DNA of 64,000 nucleotides from Myotis daubentonii. Taxonomy: Eukaryota; Chordata; Mammalia; Chiroptera; Vespertilionidae. Location: positions 54,459,408 through 54,523,407 of the forward strand of contig NC_081848.1 of NCBI RefSeq assembly GCF_963259705.1. The letters run 5' to 3'. The stretch's first letter is position 1; each line of letters starts with the position of its first letter. Shown piece after piece: positions 36,140-49,798 of this stretch. The notes below the pieces were generated by a model. That model was not told the DNA's origin. It was given only the letters and a program-made list of their open reading frames with translations, and did no database searches. A program made the translations under genes and the position numbers.

Positions 36140-36355
36140 GCAGTACTGTCCAGTAGAGCTTTCTATGATAATGGAAATGTTCTATATTTCTGCTGTCCAA
36201 TGTGGTAGCCAATAGCCACATCTTATAATAACTATTTGAAATGTGGCTTGTATGACTGAGAAATTGAATTTTAATTTGAGTTATTTTAATTGTTTTGAAT
36301 TAATTAAACAGCCACATATGGTGGATTATTTCTGTATTGAACAGCACAGATTTAG
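36140..36355 (+). mobile_element. MER1-group hAT relic
   Basis: CAGTACTGTCCAGTAGAGCT, ATGGAAATGTTCTATATTTC, GCTGTCCAATGTGGTAGCCA and the terminal TATTGAACAGCACAGA are typical of old hAT-Charlie MITEs of the MER3/MER58 kind. Exact subfamily not determined. Confidence 0.65.
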
Positions 36356-36676
36356 TGTAATCTAGAGAAACTTCCCTTTTATCTAGCCATAAACATTGGT
36401 CTCTAACTGTACTAAGCAGCTAATCAGTACTGGATAGTCTCTGCTCTTGGGTAAGAGGTCACAAAACTCCTCAGCACCATTAGTGGTGATTTATTTCTCT
36501 CCTCCTGTCAATACTGAATTATTGGGGTACCTTCTGTGTCTTGTGTCCTGACTCTCATTTTTAGCAGAGCTTATATTTGACTCTAGTTATCTAACCTATA
36601 GATGCTTGGATACCTGCCTTTATGTGCTTCATGCTCCTAACTGTGTTCTTGGGCATGTCTGCTTGATCACTTTGGG

Positions 36677-36881
36677 CAGGGGTGGGGAACATCTGATCCA
36701 AGGGCCCTACAAGGCCCTTGAAATCATTTTGTCTGGCCCTGCCAAGGCACTACAGGTGAAATAAATAAATGTTTGACCAAATACAGAAGGCTAACTTTTA
36801 AGTTCGTAATTTTGTATGGCCTGTGAAGGATGTTATAAATATCCAAATGGCCCTTGGCAGAAACAAGGTTCCTCAGCCCTG
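36677..36881 (-). mobile_element. Non-autonomous hAT, second family
   Basis: Ends CAGGGGTGGGGAACATCTGA and AAGGTTCCTCAGCCCTG. In reverse it parallels 33668-33857, including the CAAATACAGAAGGCTAACTT region. Flanks ACTTTGGG and ACATGGGG match at 6 of 8. Confidence 0.85.
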
Positions 36882-37761
36882 ACATGGGGTAACTTATTTC
36901 CTTCAATAACCATTATCTCCTTGCTCCTGTCCTGCCACTGTTGATTGATGACACTCTTATTTTCCTCAAAGAGATGCAATATTCACACCCCTATTCATGG
37001 GTAAGACAGATCTAAAGGTTCTGTGTAACCCATGGTTTCCAATACACTCCTAGGTCTCATTTCTCTTAGCTTTCCTTATAAGAAATGAAACTTTAAAAAT
37101 TGTAAATGGTTTAAAATAATTGTGTGACTTAACCCTCAAAATAATAGTGTCCTCTGTACACCCCCAAATTCAAAACACACGTCAATCCATGAGTATCAGC
37201 TATTTAATTTGCCTGATGAGCAAAAGAAAACAAAGCTGATTTCTAAAATATTTTCAGGGATACGAGAAAATTGTAGTATAAAATGACAAACTTTAAATCA
37301 AATAATTATAGATGTCAGTGTGAGATATGGATTATAGCCCTAGTAGCAAGGGGTCATTGTAAGAGAAAGATGACAATCTTCCCATAACTATTTCTCATAG
37401 CTTAAGTTAATAATTAACCACAGTATAATTTATTATTAAAATTCTATTCATGGCTCATAAGTTTTTGCAAGAAACACAGAAATAATATATGCCACTATGC
37501 TAGAAATGTAAGGCTCCCAATAATGTAGCCAGCATTCAGTGCTTCTGAAGTTTATATTCTACAATTACTCTTACAACATTTCCAGGACTCTGTTAACTGT
37601 CTAATATCCACAGATGACTCAGGGTTACACTGCAGATTAGGTTATCCTAGAAAGCCAGAATAATATAAAAGAATCATTGATAGTGAATTAGAAAATCCAA
37701 AGTACACTAAAGGATAAGTAAGATCCTCAAACCTGAAAATGTTAAATTAATAGAAAAAAAA

Positions 37762-37960
37762 TAAGTATATTTTTATTGATTTCAGAGAGGTAGGGAGAGG
37801 GAGAGATAGAAACATCAATGATGAGAGAGAATCATTGATTGGCTGCTTCCTGTACGCCCCCTACTGGTGATCAAGCCCACAACCTGGGCATTTGCCCTGA
37901 CCAGGAATCGAACTCTGGTTCATAGGTTGACGCTCAACCACTGAGCCATGCCAGCCAGGT
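37762..37960 (-). mobile_element. Ves SINE
   Basis: Reverse-oriented, from TTTTTATTGATTTCAGAGAG to the head CTGAGCCATGCCAGCCAGGT. B-box region GGAATCGAACTCTGG. Contains a CTCF-like core on the minus strand. Confidence 0.92.
37855..37869 (-). promoter_or_regulatory. CTCF-like core motif inside a Ves SINE
   Basis: Minus strand CACCAGTAGGGGGCG fits the CTCF core. Binding is untested. Confidence 0.45.
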
Positions 37961-38194
37961 GAAAAGGAAAATTTTACAGCAAAGGAATTTGAAAAGAAAA
38001 ACTATAGGTTAAAAAGTAAAAAAGATCACACAAATCTCAAATAAAAGTAAATTTCACAGTTAAGTGTATGGCATATTATCATACGGAGAATGTTAATCAC
38101 TTTTTGTTCTTTGTTTGCTTTTCTGTTTGTTTAGCTCAAAGAGTAGGACTTGGGAAACACATGAGGAAATGTGTCCCAATAAGGACCAGAACAG

Positions 38195-38450
38195 ATGTTT
38201 ACATGTCTTGGTGGAAAGAGCATGAACTTCAGCACCATATAGTCCTCAATTCAAATCCTGGATTGGCCATTATTATTATGGTTCCTTAAGAAACGTATTT
38301 TTATTCCTGAGCCTCTGTTTCCTCCTTTGCAAAAGGAGAATAATGATGCCCACTTCATGGCTTTTGGTTTGAGGATTAAGTGAGATAACATATACAAAAG
38401 CACTGTGACACACAGTATTTGCCCAATAAATGTTAGTTCTTGCTTTTGTC
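38195..38450 (+). mobile_element. MIR SINE relic
   Basis: GGAAAGAGCATGAACTTCAG, CAATTCAAATCCTGGATTGG, GCCTCTGTTTCCTCCTTTGC and GCCCAATAAATGTTAG follow forward MIR order. A second MIR/L2-like tail lies at 38545-38690. Confidence 0.75.
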
Positions 38451-38699
38451 AGCACCCTTCTCTCCTTCTTCTCTGTAGGTCTTTAAAAACTGGGATTTCT
38501 CATGTCTGAGTGTTAGAAAATATGAAATTTGACAAAAACCTGCATAGTCTAACACAATGATGGGCAAATAATAAGCACTCAAAAACAATTTGTGAATTGA
38601 TTGAGATTCTACAAATACATTCTTTCTTGAAAGCAGAGGGATGGATGAGGTGAATTCTAAAGATCCCTTTCTGGTTCTGAGATTAATATTCTAGTAAGA

Positions 38700-41600
38700 A
38701 AGCTTTTCCAGTGTCAACCACAATAAGAATCAGTTCATCATAAAGGGGGATAAAGAAAATATTTTTTCCGGTCCTACCTCTAGTGTTTCTTTATGAAATA
38801 CAATGTAGAGAATTTTCTCAGAACCCCTCCTGGAGTCTTAAGCAAATTCTTCTTTCTAGACTGAAAAAAAAAATTCCATTTCCTCCAATATTTAAAGTCA
38901 TCTCATTCATCAGCTCTTACTCGTCTGTTACTTGATCATTAATTCTGATTCCACCTAAAATGAATCCTAACACATGATAGCCATGGCTGAGAAATACAGT
39001 CAATTGCGAAGGTTAGAGAAGAGCCATCATGCTTTAAGACAAATGCCTATTGGTCAGAAAAATAAAAGAGCTCCTTTCAGTAACCAGTTAACAAGAAATT
39101 CAGGACTCTCTATGGATGTGAAGGCCTGTGTTTAAGCAAAACCACAGAATAGCCATGCCCATTTCATTTTCTTTACCTTTCTTAATAAACTTCTATTTAT
39201 GCTTCCTTGATGTTACCAACTTAAACTTTGGGTCTCGGTAGGTTTTCCCACATTTCAGCATGGAAAAACTTCTAGCCATATATATTTATGTAAAGCTCTC
39301 TTTGTCTATTTTACTGTCTCTTGAAATCTTGCAACCCGAGCAGAACAACTGCAGTGGAGGTGGTTAACTAACGGGTAAAAATGCATTCTTGAGTCCATAT
39401 AAAACTAAAGTTTCTTCACAAATAGCTGCATAAGTTGGAAATTGCCATACATAAATTTCAAAGTAGTAAAAATCTAACTGTTTATTACATACATACATAT
39501 ATATATACACACTTTGAAATTTAAAAATAAGTTTAAATCTTCACTTAAAAGCGATGATTATAAGCCAATTTTAGAAATGTCTTACATTTGTAAAGATCTG
39601 TAGATTCTTCTACAATCACTCCTCTATAAATAACCACACGTTTCTAACAAATCTTAAAATCAGACTGCTCTTAATAGAACACTGACATTTTTCTCCAATA
39701 ATCTCTATTTCTGAGTCTATTTAAAAAGTTGGTCAAAGACAGGAGCCTGTGCACATGTATGGTTTTGATTCCATCTATACTCCTGCCTTAATTCTTGTGG
39801 CTTGGACCCATTCCAGATGCTCTCTGCCTTATTCTGTGGTTTATATTTGTGATCCCCTTTCCTGATTCATTGCATTCTCCTGATTGACAAACAGATTTAG
39901 ACAGAAAAGCCAACAGTTACCTGCTTGTAACAGCTGCACTGTTGCAGCACTTCTAAGCCATGGTGAAGGTACCTCCCAGAGAGACTTCTTTTTCAGCTCA
40001 GGTGTGTGTGTGTGTGTGTGTGTGTTTTGGGAACCAGGGTGAGGTGGGTGGGTATATGCTTGATTTGGTTTGCTTTTGTTTTTTGATTGTTTGATTTTTT
40101 ACCATTTGGAAGTCTTTACTGTTCACCAAGATATTCAGTAACTTTGTTCTACTCATGATTAATACATTTTATAAACTAAAATTTATATTCTTATTTTTTA
40201 CTCTCCACAAATTAAATTAAATAGTAACGTAATAGATTTTTAACTTTCTAAGCTGATATGCCTTTTAACTGAATTGAGAATAGTCATAAAAAAGAGGGTC
40301 ACTTCTTGAATTTTTACTGATTTAATGTGAAGCATATTACTGCTTCATTGGTAGATTAAATGTTAGAATAGAAGTAATAAACTATTATTATATTTTCACT
40401 AATTTGCCTCATGTCAATTGAAGTATGTGAACTGTATCAACCTCGTTACAATACAAGCTACCATCTTACATATTGCAAACAATTGCAACTCTCTCAACAC
40501 ATCAGAATAAGAGACTTTTCATTTTAAAATTCCTGTGGAAATCAAGTGTATTTTAAGTATCAGCTCTGATTATTTAATCAGACAACTTGCATTTTGCCCT
40601 GGCTAATTTTGAAGACTGATAATATTTTACTCATAAAAATAATTGCGCACCTGTTGTGATGGAAGCCTAGTTAAACAAATGTTAATAGGAATGTAACTCT
40701 TTGCGATACGCATAAGAACACAAGTCTCTCATTACTATTACACGAAGAAACATATTTTTAAAGCCATGGAATAGATCTCGTTTTAAATCTCATCTCTTCC
40801 ATGGCCCTAGAGAGGTATTTAAGAGTATTATTAAAACATGCATAACAAATAGCTGCATATTAACTTGAAAGGGAACACCAGATGATGTCTACCAAATAAA
40901 ACAGAATGGAGTTCCTCCTTCCATTTAATGCCAGTTTCTTCTGCCTTATTCTTTTTCCTGACCAAACCATTTTAATGATATTGAATCATTTCTGTGAAAC
41001 GTGTACTTTTCTTACCAGCTTATGATCAAAGGAGAAAATAAAACATGGGCCTACAAAGATGTACCCTCTTGCACCCTTCTTATTTTCTGACCCTTTCAAG
41101 CATTCGAGATCTTTCCCAGTACCCAGATGCCCTGAGCTGTAAAAGTGCGGGGCACTCATGGAGGAGACAGACCCAGACCTTTCCTTTGTGGTTTTTACCA
41201 TTCTCTACAGACTTTTAAGGGCTACCAACTTGTGTCTATTCAATCCGTTTCCAGGTGTAATCAACTCTTAAGTACTGAAAAATGGCTTGAGGAAAAGTAA
41301 TCTGTCTGAAGTTAAACTAGCTAACTTCTGAGCCCAGTTATACATGTCTCATTGACTTCGATAAGACTGTAGCCAGGCAATTGGCCCAGCCTCTTCAAGA
41401 TTATATTTAAAAGGCAATTTTATTCAAAATTGTCTAAACTTTTGAACCCTATCCTTTACAATGTTGGTTCATTCTAATTTTCTTTTCGCTAGTGCAATAC
41501 AAGTTTACAAGCAGAGTTAAAAAAAAGTGTGTATTTTTTAAGTGACCTAAATTCTCTGTAGTTTTCTTTTTCAATAGTTTAATGCAGACATTGGGATTGA

Positions 41601-42350
41601 AGAGGAATCACAAATAAACAGAATAATTGCATCAAATTTCCTCAGTGCATTAAATATGCACTCAGTAGTAATTACCAACAGTAGCAACACATTTAAAATG
41701 TAGAGAATAATGTACAATTTATGCCTATTTCAAGAGTCTTATTCATAAAAACACCATTTGGATGAAAATACACATTTTATTAAGTGGTTAGCCTTACTTT
41801 TTTTTTTAATTCAGACAAATGACCTAAACAGTAAGTGTGTGGGAGGTCTAGTACTATGGGCCAGTTCTTAATGTGACATACACGCCCCATGAGAATTTGG
41901 TCAAGAGCTGACTATAGAGTAATGAAATACCTAGGGCACACCCTGGCACCTAGGGTGCTAGTCACAGAACATTCCTGGGTCTATAAATAGTACAGGGATT
42001 AATTACTATCCCACACATTTTTCTTCCAAGTATCAACTGTATATAAATATTATCACAAATGTGTATATTTAAACTATATACATTTATTCAAACAAAAAAG
42101 ACTAAAATGAAATAGAGCAAATTAATAATGATGGTACATAAAATGTTTAAATATTTTTCATACTATTTTAATTTTACTAAACTTTGTATAACTTCTAATT
42201 ATAAAATAATAAATGCATAGGTATTAAATTATCATATATCATAAATATTACAACAAAAAATTCATAGCAACTGTATGTCTAGAAGTGTTGCATGTGAGAA
42301 TTTCATTTTAACAGCAACACTTCCAAGTTTTATCTACCACTATAATAAAA
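38700..42350. other. Intron stretch with little recognisable
   Basis: AT-rich intron with a (TG)n run at 40002-40024. 40990-41420 has a more balanced composition and no repeat that I recognise. No gene. Confidence 0.5.
40002..40024. repeat. (TG)n microsatellite
   Basis: About 11 tandem TG/GT units in the intron. Confidence 0.95.
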
Positions 42351-43062
42351 CTAGGGGCCCGGTGCACAAAATTCGTGCACTGGGTGGGTGGGGGGAATGT
42401 CCCTCAGCCCAGCCTGCCCCCTCTCACATACTGGGAGCCCTCAGGCGTTGACCCCCATCACCCTTCAATCGCAGGATCGGCCCCTTGCCCAGGCCTAACG
42501 CCTCTGGCCTAGGCGTCCGGCCCGGGCAGTGGGGGGCGCCGCAATCACGCGGGCTCTGCCCCTGCCCCTGCAGGACGTCTCTGGCTGAGGCGTCCGGCTC
42601 AGGCAGCGGGGACCCGCAGCTACAGCGGCCCCACGATCGTGGGCTTCGCTTTAGGCCCAGGCAAGGGACCCCTAGCTCCTGGGACTGCCAGCTTCGACCG
42701 TGCCCAGCTCCCATTGCTGGCTCCACCCCTACTTCCTGCTATCACTGGCCAGGGCGGCAAAGGCACCTGATTCTCTGATCATGGCTGGGGGGCAGGGCAA
42801 AGGAGGCCCCAGGGCCGCCTTTGCCCTGCCCCCCAGCTCTTAGCTCCCCCCTGGGTTTCCGATCACTGTCAGTGGCAGGGGGCTTCTTCCTACTTTCCCT
42901 TTCGCCTCCCTGCATTGTGCCTACATATGCAAATTAACCGCCATCTTGTTGGCAGTTAACTGCCAATCTTAGTTGGCAGTTAATTTGCATATAGCCCTGA
43001 TTAGCCAATGAAAAGGGTATCGTCGTACACCAATTACCATTTTTCTCTTTTATTAGTGTAGA
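42351..43062 (-). mobile_element. HeliBat-type non-autonomous Helitron, 0.71 kb
   Basis: Minus strand: starts TCTACACTAATAAAAGAG after A, ends CTAG (42354-42351) before T, with hairpin GTGCACGAATTTTGTGCAC. Same family as 52371-53590 but lacks most of its repeated CCCAGGCCTGA modules. It retains a 25-bp inverted repeat (42785-42809 / 42812-42836) with a single mismatch. Confidence 0.93.
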
Positions 43063-43429
43063 TGCCCCAACCAAATTATACAGAAAATCTCTTAAAGTTT
43101 TTGAAAAGATCATTTGACTTGTACATAAATAAGATGACTTAATAATATTACAAGGACTTGGAAGGCAGATGATAGCTAAACTATCTCTAATAATAAGATG
43201 AGAATGAAGCTGAGTAAGCCAGTATTCACCAGGCCTAGCTTAAATGAAAAATATAAGCTAATTATAAAAAAAAAGTAAGCATCATTTTTGGTTGAGCATG
43301 GGTGACAATACTGATTTCCTGGACTGCTAGAACTTCTGATCAATATTATACATATTTAATCATTTCCAATGAAATCATTTGTGCTTCAAGAGGTAATGAA
43401 TTGTTCAAGGTCCCTATGGCATATAACAA

Positions 43430-43645
43430 AACGCTCTTGATACCTACTGGCAAACTACTATTTACTGAGGACCTATTTTGTCAGTCACTTTACAATCACT
43501 GACAATAATCCTGAAATGCATGTCCCACCACCACCACCCATTTTACAGGTTATAAAACTGAAAGTAAAATTGATTAAATAAGTTGCTCAGTTTATGCCAT
43601 GGTTCAAACCCACATCTGATCAAGTCTACACGCCATGTCTAGTGT
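43430..43645 (-). mobile_element. MIR SINE relic
   Basis: TTTACTGAGGACCTATTTTG, CATTTTACAGGTTATAAAAC and TGGTTCAAACCCACATCTGA fit reverse MIR order. Confidence 0.65.
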
Positions 43646-43844
43646 TCTGCAATTCCAGTGGCAAAACATGAAGAACAAAACAACTACCTTCTTTAAGCCA
43701 GTAACTCCATTCAGGGTCTTCATAGAATCGTGATCTCTTAAATGTGACTAATTTGCTTTGTAGTTATTAATGATGAGTTAATTTATTGTCAATGTAATTA
43801 TGTGCTAGTCTATTTTAAAATTCTGGTTCAGTGGTTCTCAAAGT

Positions 43845-44215
43845 GTGGTTCATGGACCCCTGGAAGTCCCAGGGAACTCTCCAAGGTGTTCATGAGGTCA
43901 ATATTGTTTTCATAATGTTACTAAGGCATTAGTTGCATGTTACAGTGTTGACACTTGCACTGATGAATCAAAGGCAAGCAACCCTATCATTTCAAGAGAA
44001 ACAACTAACAGTATGGGTTAAAATAATATAATTTGAAATTTTAAGGAAAAATTCGAATTTTGGAAAACTTCTGCCATCATGAGCATGACAGTTGTGCAAT
44101 ACTTAAAAGCTTTTTCTGATAAGATAGGTGGTGATAGTAATGAATGTAATTATTTGATGCTTATAATGAAAGGTGCCAACATAAAATCTGCATAACTCAG
44201 TAAACTATAAAGTAC
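43845..44215 (+). mobile_element. Zaphod/Tip100-like hAT relic
   Basis: CAGTGGTTCTCAAAGTGTGG, CAATATTGTTTTCATAATGT, TTTTCTGATAAGATAGGTGG and ATCTGCATAACTCAGTAAAC recall an old eutherian hAT family with decayed transposase sequence. No open frame survives. Confidence 0.65.
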
Positions 44216-47200
44216 AAAATTTAAAAATCAGCCCCTGTCCCATACTCTTCATTTTGTACTGCATAGTCAACCTCTCTTAACAGTTTATTAAATACACTTT
44301 TAACAAATTTCTGCATATGTACAATTTTCTATACAAATGGGAATACACACACACATATATATATTCTCCTCAGTTTCACTCTTAATAGCTCCGAGATGTT
44401 ACTCTTCTTAAATCAACCAATAACTCAGATAAATGAAGAAGCTATGAAAAAAGTCTCCAAATCAGTGACCCCATTTCTACCAGCATAACAAATGCGAGGT
44501 ATTTTCACTTAACACTCAGCTTTGCTTATTCCTTTATTGAGATAAGATGCTACTAAAAATGGGACTAAATTTACCACCCAAAATATTGTGAAATCAGCAT
44601 TCCAAGTTATAGGAGAAACTTCTTTCAATTTGCCCAAACACATTTCACTCCCAGATTCCTATTGTTCTGCTGTCACCCTGTCATCTCTTATTCCACTATG
44701 AGTCATATTCCAATCTACACGTGGGGACGGATTAATGGATGGATGTATAGCATGGATGTTAAAGATTATTTTCAATGCTGGGTTTTTACACTAATACTGA
44801 AATTAAAAAAAGTTTGTATTCAAAGAATATGAGCTACTTTGATAGAGAAATGTTTCACCATCAGCCTAAATCTAACACACATCATTAAAGCTCCAGTATG
44901 TGTTTTCACTAACTCTACACAGGAGGATTACAGATGTCCTGCTAGCTACCATTTCCTGGTAAGCAATCTGAATGGCTTCCAGGAAATTGCTAATGACCTT
45001 CATTTTACTTAAAATCTAGGCTGCAATTAGTAATAGTTTTTTTTTTCTCTGTGCTGGTGACAATGTTTATTTTCATCACAGCAATCAGCAAGAAAAAAAG
45101 TAAAATGTCTTGTTTTTGAATTAAGTCAAAATGAATTCACTTTTATTCTGATATGTTACCAAATAGACTAATACATATTTAATGGTAATTGTGTAAGAAT
45201 ACTTTGGATCCTTTTTACTTCTGCCCAATTGTGCCTCCTTTGCCATTCTAAGCTGCTGCTATTGCTAAAATTTGCATTTAAAAAATGAAATCAATAGGAA
45301 TGTTTTATAATTGGTGACTATGCATTTAAGAATAATTAAAAGTTTTGAAAGAAGACATGATTTAAAAAGTGAAAGAAGACATGATTTTAAAGTAAAGTTT
45401 TATGTTTTTAATTATAATAATTAACTATTTAAAAAGAAGTTTCAGAGTCTTATTCAATGAACTTAAGATATGATTATGTGGTCAATGTAATAATAACAAA
45501 GAACAATTTCAGTCCATGTTATATTTATAACTAGAACCTGTTATTAAACTTCAGTATTTTCTTTTATGTAAACATTGATTTCACTAATTAGATCCAACTG
45601 ATCTTTTCCCCAACGTATAGATTTCTTTTAATCCCAACAGTTAACAATGATTCTAATGTATCATAATACTTTAGTCCTTAATCATACAGTAATTTTTGCC
45701 AGTAGCTTTTGTTTGAATTTTAATTAAGAAGACCTTGTGTCTCCAAACCAAAGTGTGTGTGTGTGGGGGGGGGGTTAATTGCTTCTATGTATATCATACG
45801 GACTTCAAAAGAAGTAAAAGATGTTTATAATGGAGAGTACAAAGGAGAGCTTTGAAATGTCTACAGTCATGCAAACTGGTATAATTTTAAAACTATCGGT
45901 GTTGCTGTGGTGTAATGCATGTTATTTATAAAACTAGTTGCAGTGTGCACTTATTGTTAGCAAAATGAATTCTGGGTTTTGCAATCATTACTCACTATTG
46001 ATTACAAGATAACCAAAAACTTCATGAAATGAGCTAAACATGCTCTTTGGGGAGAATTTTATTTCTACCTTAGCAATTTATTATGTGACTTGGAGCAGTA
46101 ACTTTTCTGGATATTGGGGTTCCTATATCGAAAATAAGTTGGATTACATAATATGCAAAATCTCTTCAAGTCTATTTTTCTTAATTTCTATGATTCTAGA
46201 TATTACTCTGAAGCTCTATAATTATACCGATCTATACAGAAAATAGTGACACTACTACAATATTTCATACAAACAGGCAAGTAAGGAAATAATAACATGT
46301 ACTCTCAATCTCTTTCACAAGCTGGGCTCTAGAGCAATATAGCATTTGTCTTAGAAATAACAATTTAAATTTTTCAAAATACATGAATTTTAAACATGGA
46401 TAGATTACTGTTTCACCCATTTTCCTAATGAGACAGAAAGAATCACTAGGTATGTGAACTTTGCAGATTTTATTGGAGTTTAAAAATGGCAGATGATTTG
46501 CTTCATAATATTTCCAGATTTTTTAAAGTTCCCTCAGATGAACAAATTGCTCTAAATTTTAATGGAAATTCAAGAAAAACTCATTTATAAATGAATATGT
46601 AAATTGTACAGTCATAGCTTTTAGAAAACCACTCTAGTCCTTCTTTGATTGCCTATAACAGAAAACAGCAGTAACTATGATTTACTATTCCTAAAAAAAA
46701 TTAATATTCTATAGAAAGGGCAATATATGGAATAAGCAATCAGAGCACTTAGATACAGTTTAAGGCCCTTACTATAAAAGTGAATAAACTAGGGGAGAGA
46801 ATTGGCATTTAAGATAGTAACTTGTGACTCAGACCTGTAATTCTTCAGGAATGCTGTTGGATCCATTCTGACCCTTTGGTGATAACAGCACTGCTTAAGT
46901 TACTTTAAGAATAACCTACACTATTTGATCTTCAAAAGATCTATCATGCACTGAAAAAAACCATGACTTTTGTGTTCCTGTGCTCTCATCCAAAGATTTA
47001 TGTTTGCAATCAAAACTCAAAACGAAACCAGGCTCTCAGTGGCACACAGTAGCAATATTATAATAAATTCACATTTTTAATGCAGTATTTATGCCAAGCA
47101 CAACTGTAATATGCTTGTACTATTTAATGCAACATAGTTCCAAATTTTACTTCTCTCAGTAACAACACTAATGAAGTAATAGGGAGCAATACTTAAAGTC

Positions 47201-47540
47201 TTTAATAGTAAAGCATGTCAGTAACATCAGGCTCTGCAACCAACCTTTCAGACATAATAGTTGAATAAATACATAAGTAATTGTGTTTCAACAGTGGCTT
47301 TGAAAAACATTGGGAATCATTTGTAGAATTTTCCATTTAAAAGCATTTGTTCAATCACTTTTTGTTCCAATCAGGAATTGCCATATTTTTCTAAGCTGTA
47401 GAAGAGTATACCTACAAAACATCTACCTTAATCACTAAATGTAAATATTGAGATAATTCATCATAAATGACCAAGGAAGGAAAACACTATTTTCCTTATT
47501 TGGTTCATATCACATAATTATTTTTTTTGGCTCTCTTATC
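44216..47540. other. AT-rich intron with sparse old repeats
   Basis: A GAAAGAAGACATGATTT segment occurs twice in tandem at about 45347-45390, and a short GT-G run lies at 45753-45773. A MIR-like block is at 46075-46205. Nothing else is recognised. Confidence 0.5.
46075..46205 (+). mobile_element. MIR SINE relic
   Basis: GTGACTTGGAGCAGTAACTT, AAGTTGGATTACATAATATG and TTAATTTCTATGATTCTAGA match the second half of a MIR-type SINE. Confidence 0.5.
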
Positions 47541-47559
47541 ATCTGTGTGTTTGACAAAC

Positions 47560-47790
47560 ACTAGCACAAACAGTGTGTGCTAACTCAAACAACCAACATT
47601 ACTGTTTCTCTGGCACACTGCCCAGGGAGGCGCCTTCACACCAAGGAGGAGATGCCAGCCACAGCATTGAGGGGCATGTGTGCAAAACAGGGAGGCTGGC
47701 TAAGATTCTCTTCTAGAAACCACAGAAGGCTAGATCCATTTTGGAGACAGAGGATAAGTCTGAATGCTCTAAACATCAGTTATATGCCAC
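47560..47790. promoter_or_regulatory. Candidate conserved intronic element
   Basis: A balanced-composition block with CACTGCCCAGGGAGGCGCCT in otherwise AT-rich intron. An overlapping 130-codon frame (47577-47969) has no recognisable domain and is probably not translated. Confidence 0.2.
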
Positions 47791-48184
47791 CCTTGCATTT
47801 AGAAATGTTTCATAACCATAACTATCCTGGCATTCTCACTCCCTTGGTACAATTCAAACAAACAAATGGGCCATGCACCCTCCTAGCCTATCACTACTTC
47901 TGTTTTATCTTGGATCCTTCTTCCATATTATTCCTCCCCCTTCTCTCATTCATGTGTAGATCAAGATAAATACCACTATGGAAACTGTATTACCTATACC
48001 CACTCCTGCTTTGCTATACTGCCTCACTTATACAGAAATGGGTAAAAGTGGAACTGTTTTCATTGTTTGTGTGTTGTGAGAAAGAGGAACAGTTCAGACC
48101 TGCCTTCCCCTGTCCCCACCTTAGAATTCTAAGACTCTGAGGAATTTGAAAACTGCTCTGTATTGTACTAAACAGAACCTTTAG

Positions 48185-48335
48185 AGGCCAGGTTTCAAAC
48201 CCTGTGTCTACAGCTTTCTAAGTAACTCAAACATGCCACTTAATTTCTCTCAGTCTCCTTTTGTTCATATGTTAAATTAATTTTCCTCACTGGGCTATTA
48301 TAAGGATCAAATAAAATAATATAGATGTTTTAGCA
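48185..48335 (+). mobile_element. MIR SINE relic
   Basis: GGTTTCAAACCCTGTGTCTA, CATGCCACTTAATTTCTCTC and GGGCTATTATAAGGATCAAA fit forward MIR. Confidence 0.65.
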
Positions 48336-48939
48336 CTTTGTTTCCTTTGTAAACAAAAAATATCTTTTAAAAGTACTTACTATATTGTTTACAGTCAGAA
48401 TATAAACAATATTTTAAAGATCAATCTTATAATTAAGAAAGTATAATAAATACTAGTATTAATTTTGAAAGAACATTAGGAGGTCATGAAGACAACATCC
48501 CACCAGAGTACAAATATGCTATACAAAATCCCTGTTTAAAATTTTCTACAGCTAAATTGCCACTGATGTTATATTATTAAAGAGTCCCTTCATCTATTCA
48601 TTTAACAAAGATTTATTGAACACCTATATTTGAGGCACTCTCTCTTAATGCAGTCCAACTCTATCCATGTCAGGTAGCCATTAATTGTTTCTAAGTTCTT
48701 TTGTATATTGAGAACTATTTCCCTATTGTCTGAACCTTCTAAAACAACACAAAACAAGCATTTAATTAATTAATTTGTTTATTGTTGACACTATTACAGA
48801 TATTCTGTCTTCTTCTTTCAACAGCACTTCAACCTGCTAACATGTATTAGGCCAAATTTCCCTAGGTCTTTAATTACTATTTTTATTACATCTACAGAAC
48901 TCTTCACCATTAAGACAATAGATCACTTAAAAATATGGC

Positions 48940-49018
48940 ACCCCCCCCCAAGAAGAAAAAAAAGAAGAAGAAAAGGGGGACATTTGTAATACTTTCAACA
49001 ATAAAGATATATTAAAAA
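48940..49018 (+). mobile_element. Short L1 3-prime tail
   Basis: CATTTGTAATACTTTCAACA, ATAAAGATATATTAAAAATA resembles the 3-prime end of vesper bat L1. A C-run and GAAGAA repeats precede it. Confidence 0.55.
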
Positions 49019-49402
49019 TATATGGTACCCCAATTAGACCAAGGCACAGGTCTAACCATTTTATGCTGTATTTCATTTAAATTCTTAATAAAGTTATTTA
49101 GCAATACTTGTAATAAAGTTAATGTGACTTGAACATTGCTTTGAGATTACTGCTATTAAATTTGTGCCATTTACAGCTCTCTGGACTCAATTAATGCTGC
49201 TACTGGAGAGACTAGCTATGGAAACATGATGGGAGTTGAGCGACAGGATTTCCTCTTAAATATTAGACAAGACTCAGATAAAGACCCATTGAAAATCTAT
49301 GATTCCGTATTTCTCAAACTCTAGCACTATTCCAACTCCCTCATATTGAGGGGTTTCCAAAACATTGCTTTACTTCATTTACATAATAAGGCTTTTATTT
49401 GG

Positions 49403-49628
49403 GCCCTAGCCGGTTTGGCTCAGTGGATAGAGTGTCAGCCTGCAGACCAAAGGGTCCCAGGTTGGACTCTGGTCAAGGGCGTGTATCTTGGTTGCAGGCT
49501 CTCCCCTGCTAGGGCTGGGCCCTGTTGGGGGAGCATGCAGGAGGCAACCAACAGATGTGTTTCTCTCACATTGACATTTCTCTCTCTTTCCCTCTCTTTA
49601 AAAAAAAACAAACACAATAAAACAAAAT
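49403..49628 (+). mobile_element. Ves SINE with 11-bp target duplication
   Basis: Head GCCCTAGCCGGTTTGGCTCA, A-box TGGCTCAGTGGATAGAGTG, B-box-like GGTTGGACTCTGG, CT-rich end and A-rich tail. CTTTTATTTGG flanks it at 49392-49402 and 49629-49639. Confidence 0.95.
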
Positions 49629-49798
49629 CTTTTATTTGGAAGCATTGCTTTCTTAAGTAAAATCTAAAAGGAAAATTACTAATGTATTGTCTTTTAATAT
49701 GTGGCAATAATAAGCACATTGCATTAGAGATCCATTTTTCAATACTGCTCTTATCCATTCTACTGTCCACACTTTAATTCTCCCTCTAGCACCTAATC

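Noticed and set aside
47577..47969. 130-codon open frame
   Set aside because: No recognisable domain or splice context; sits in SOX6 intron antisense to the gene and looks like chance.
49346..49770. Overlapping 104- and 111-codon frames
   Set aside because: Both are translations of the Ves SINE at 49403-49628.
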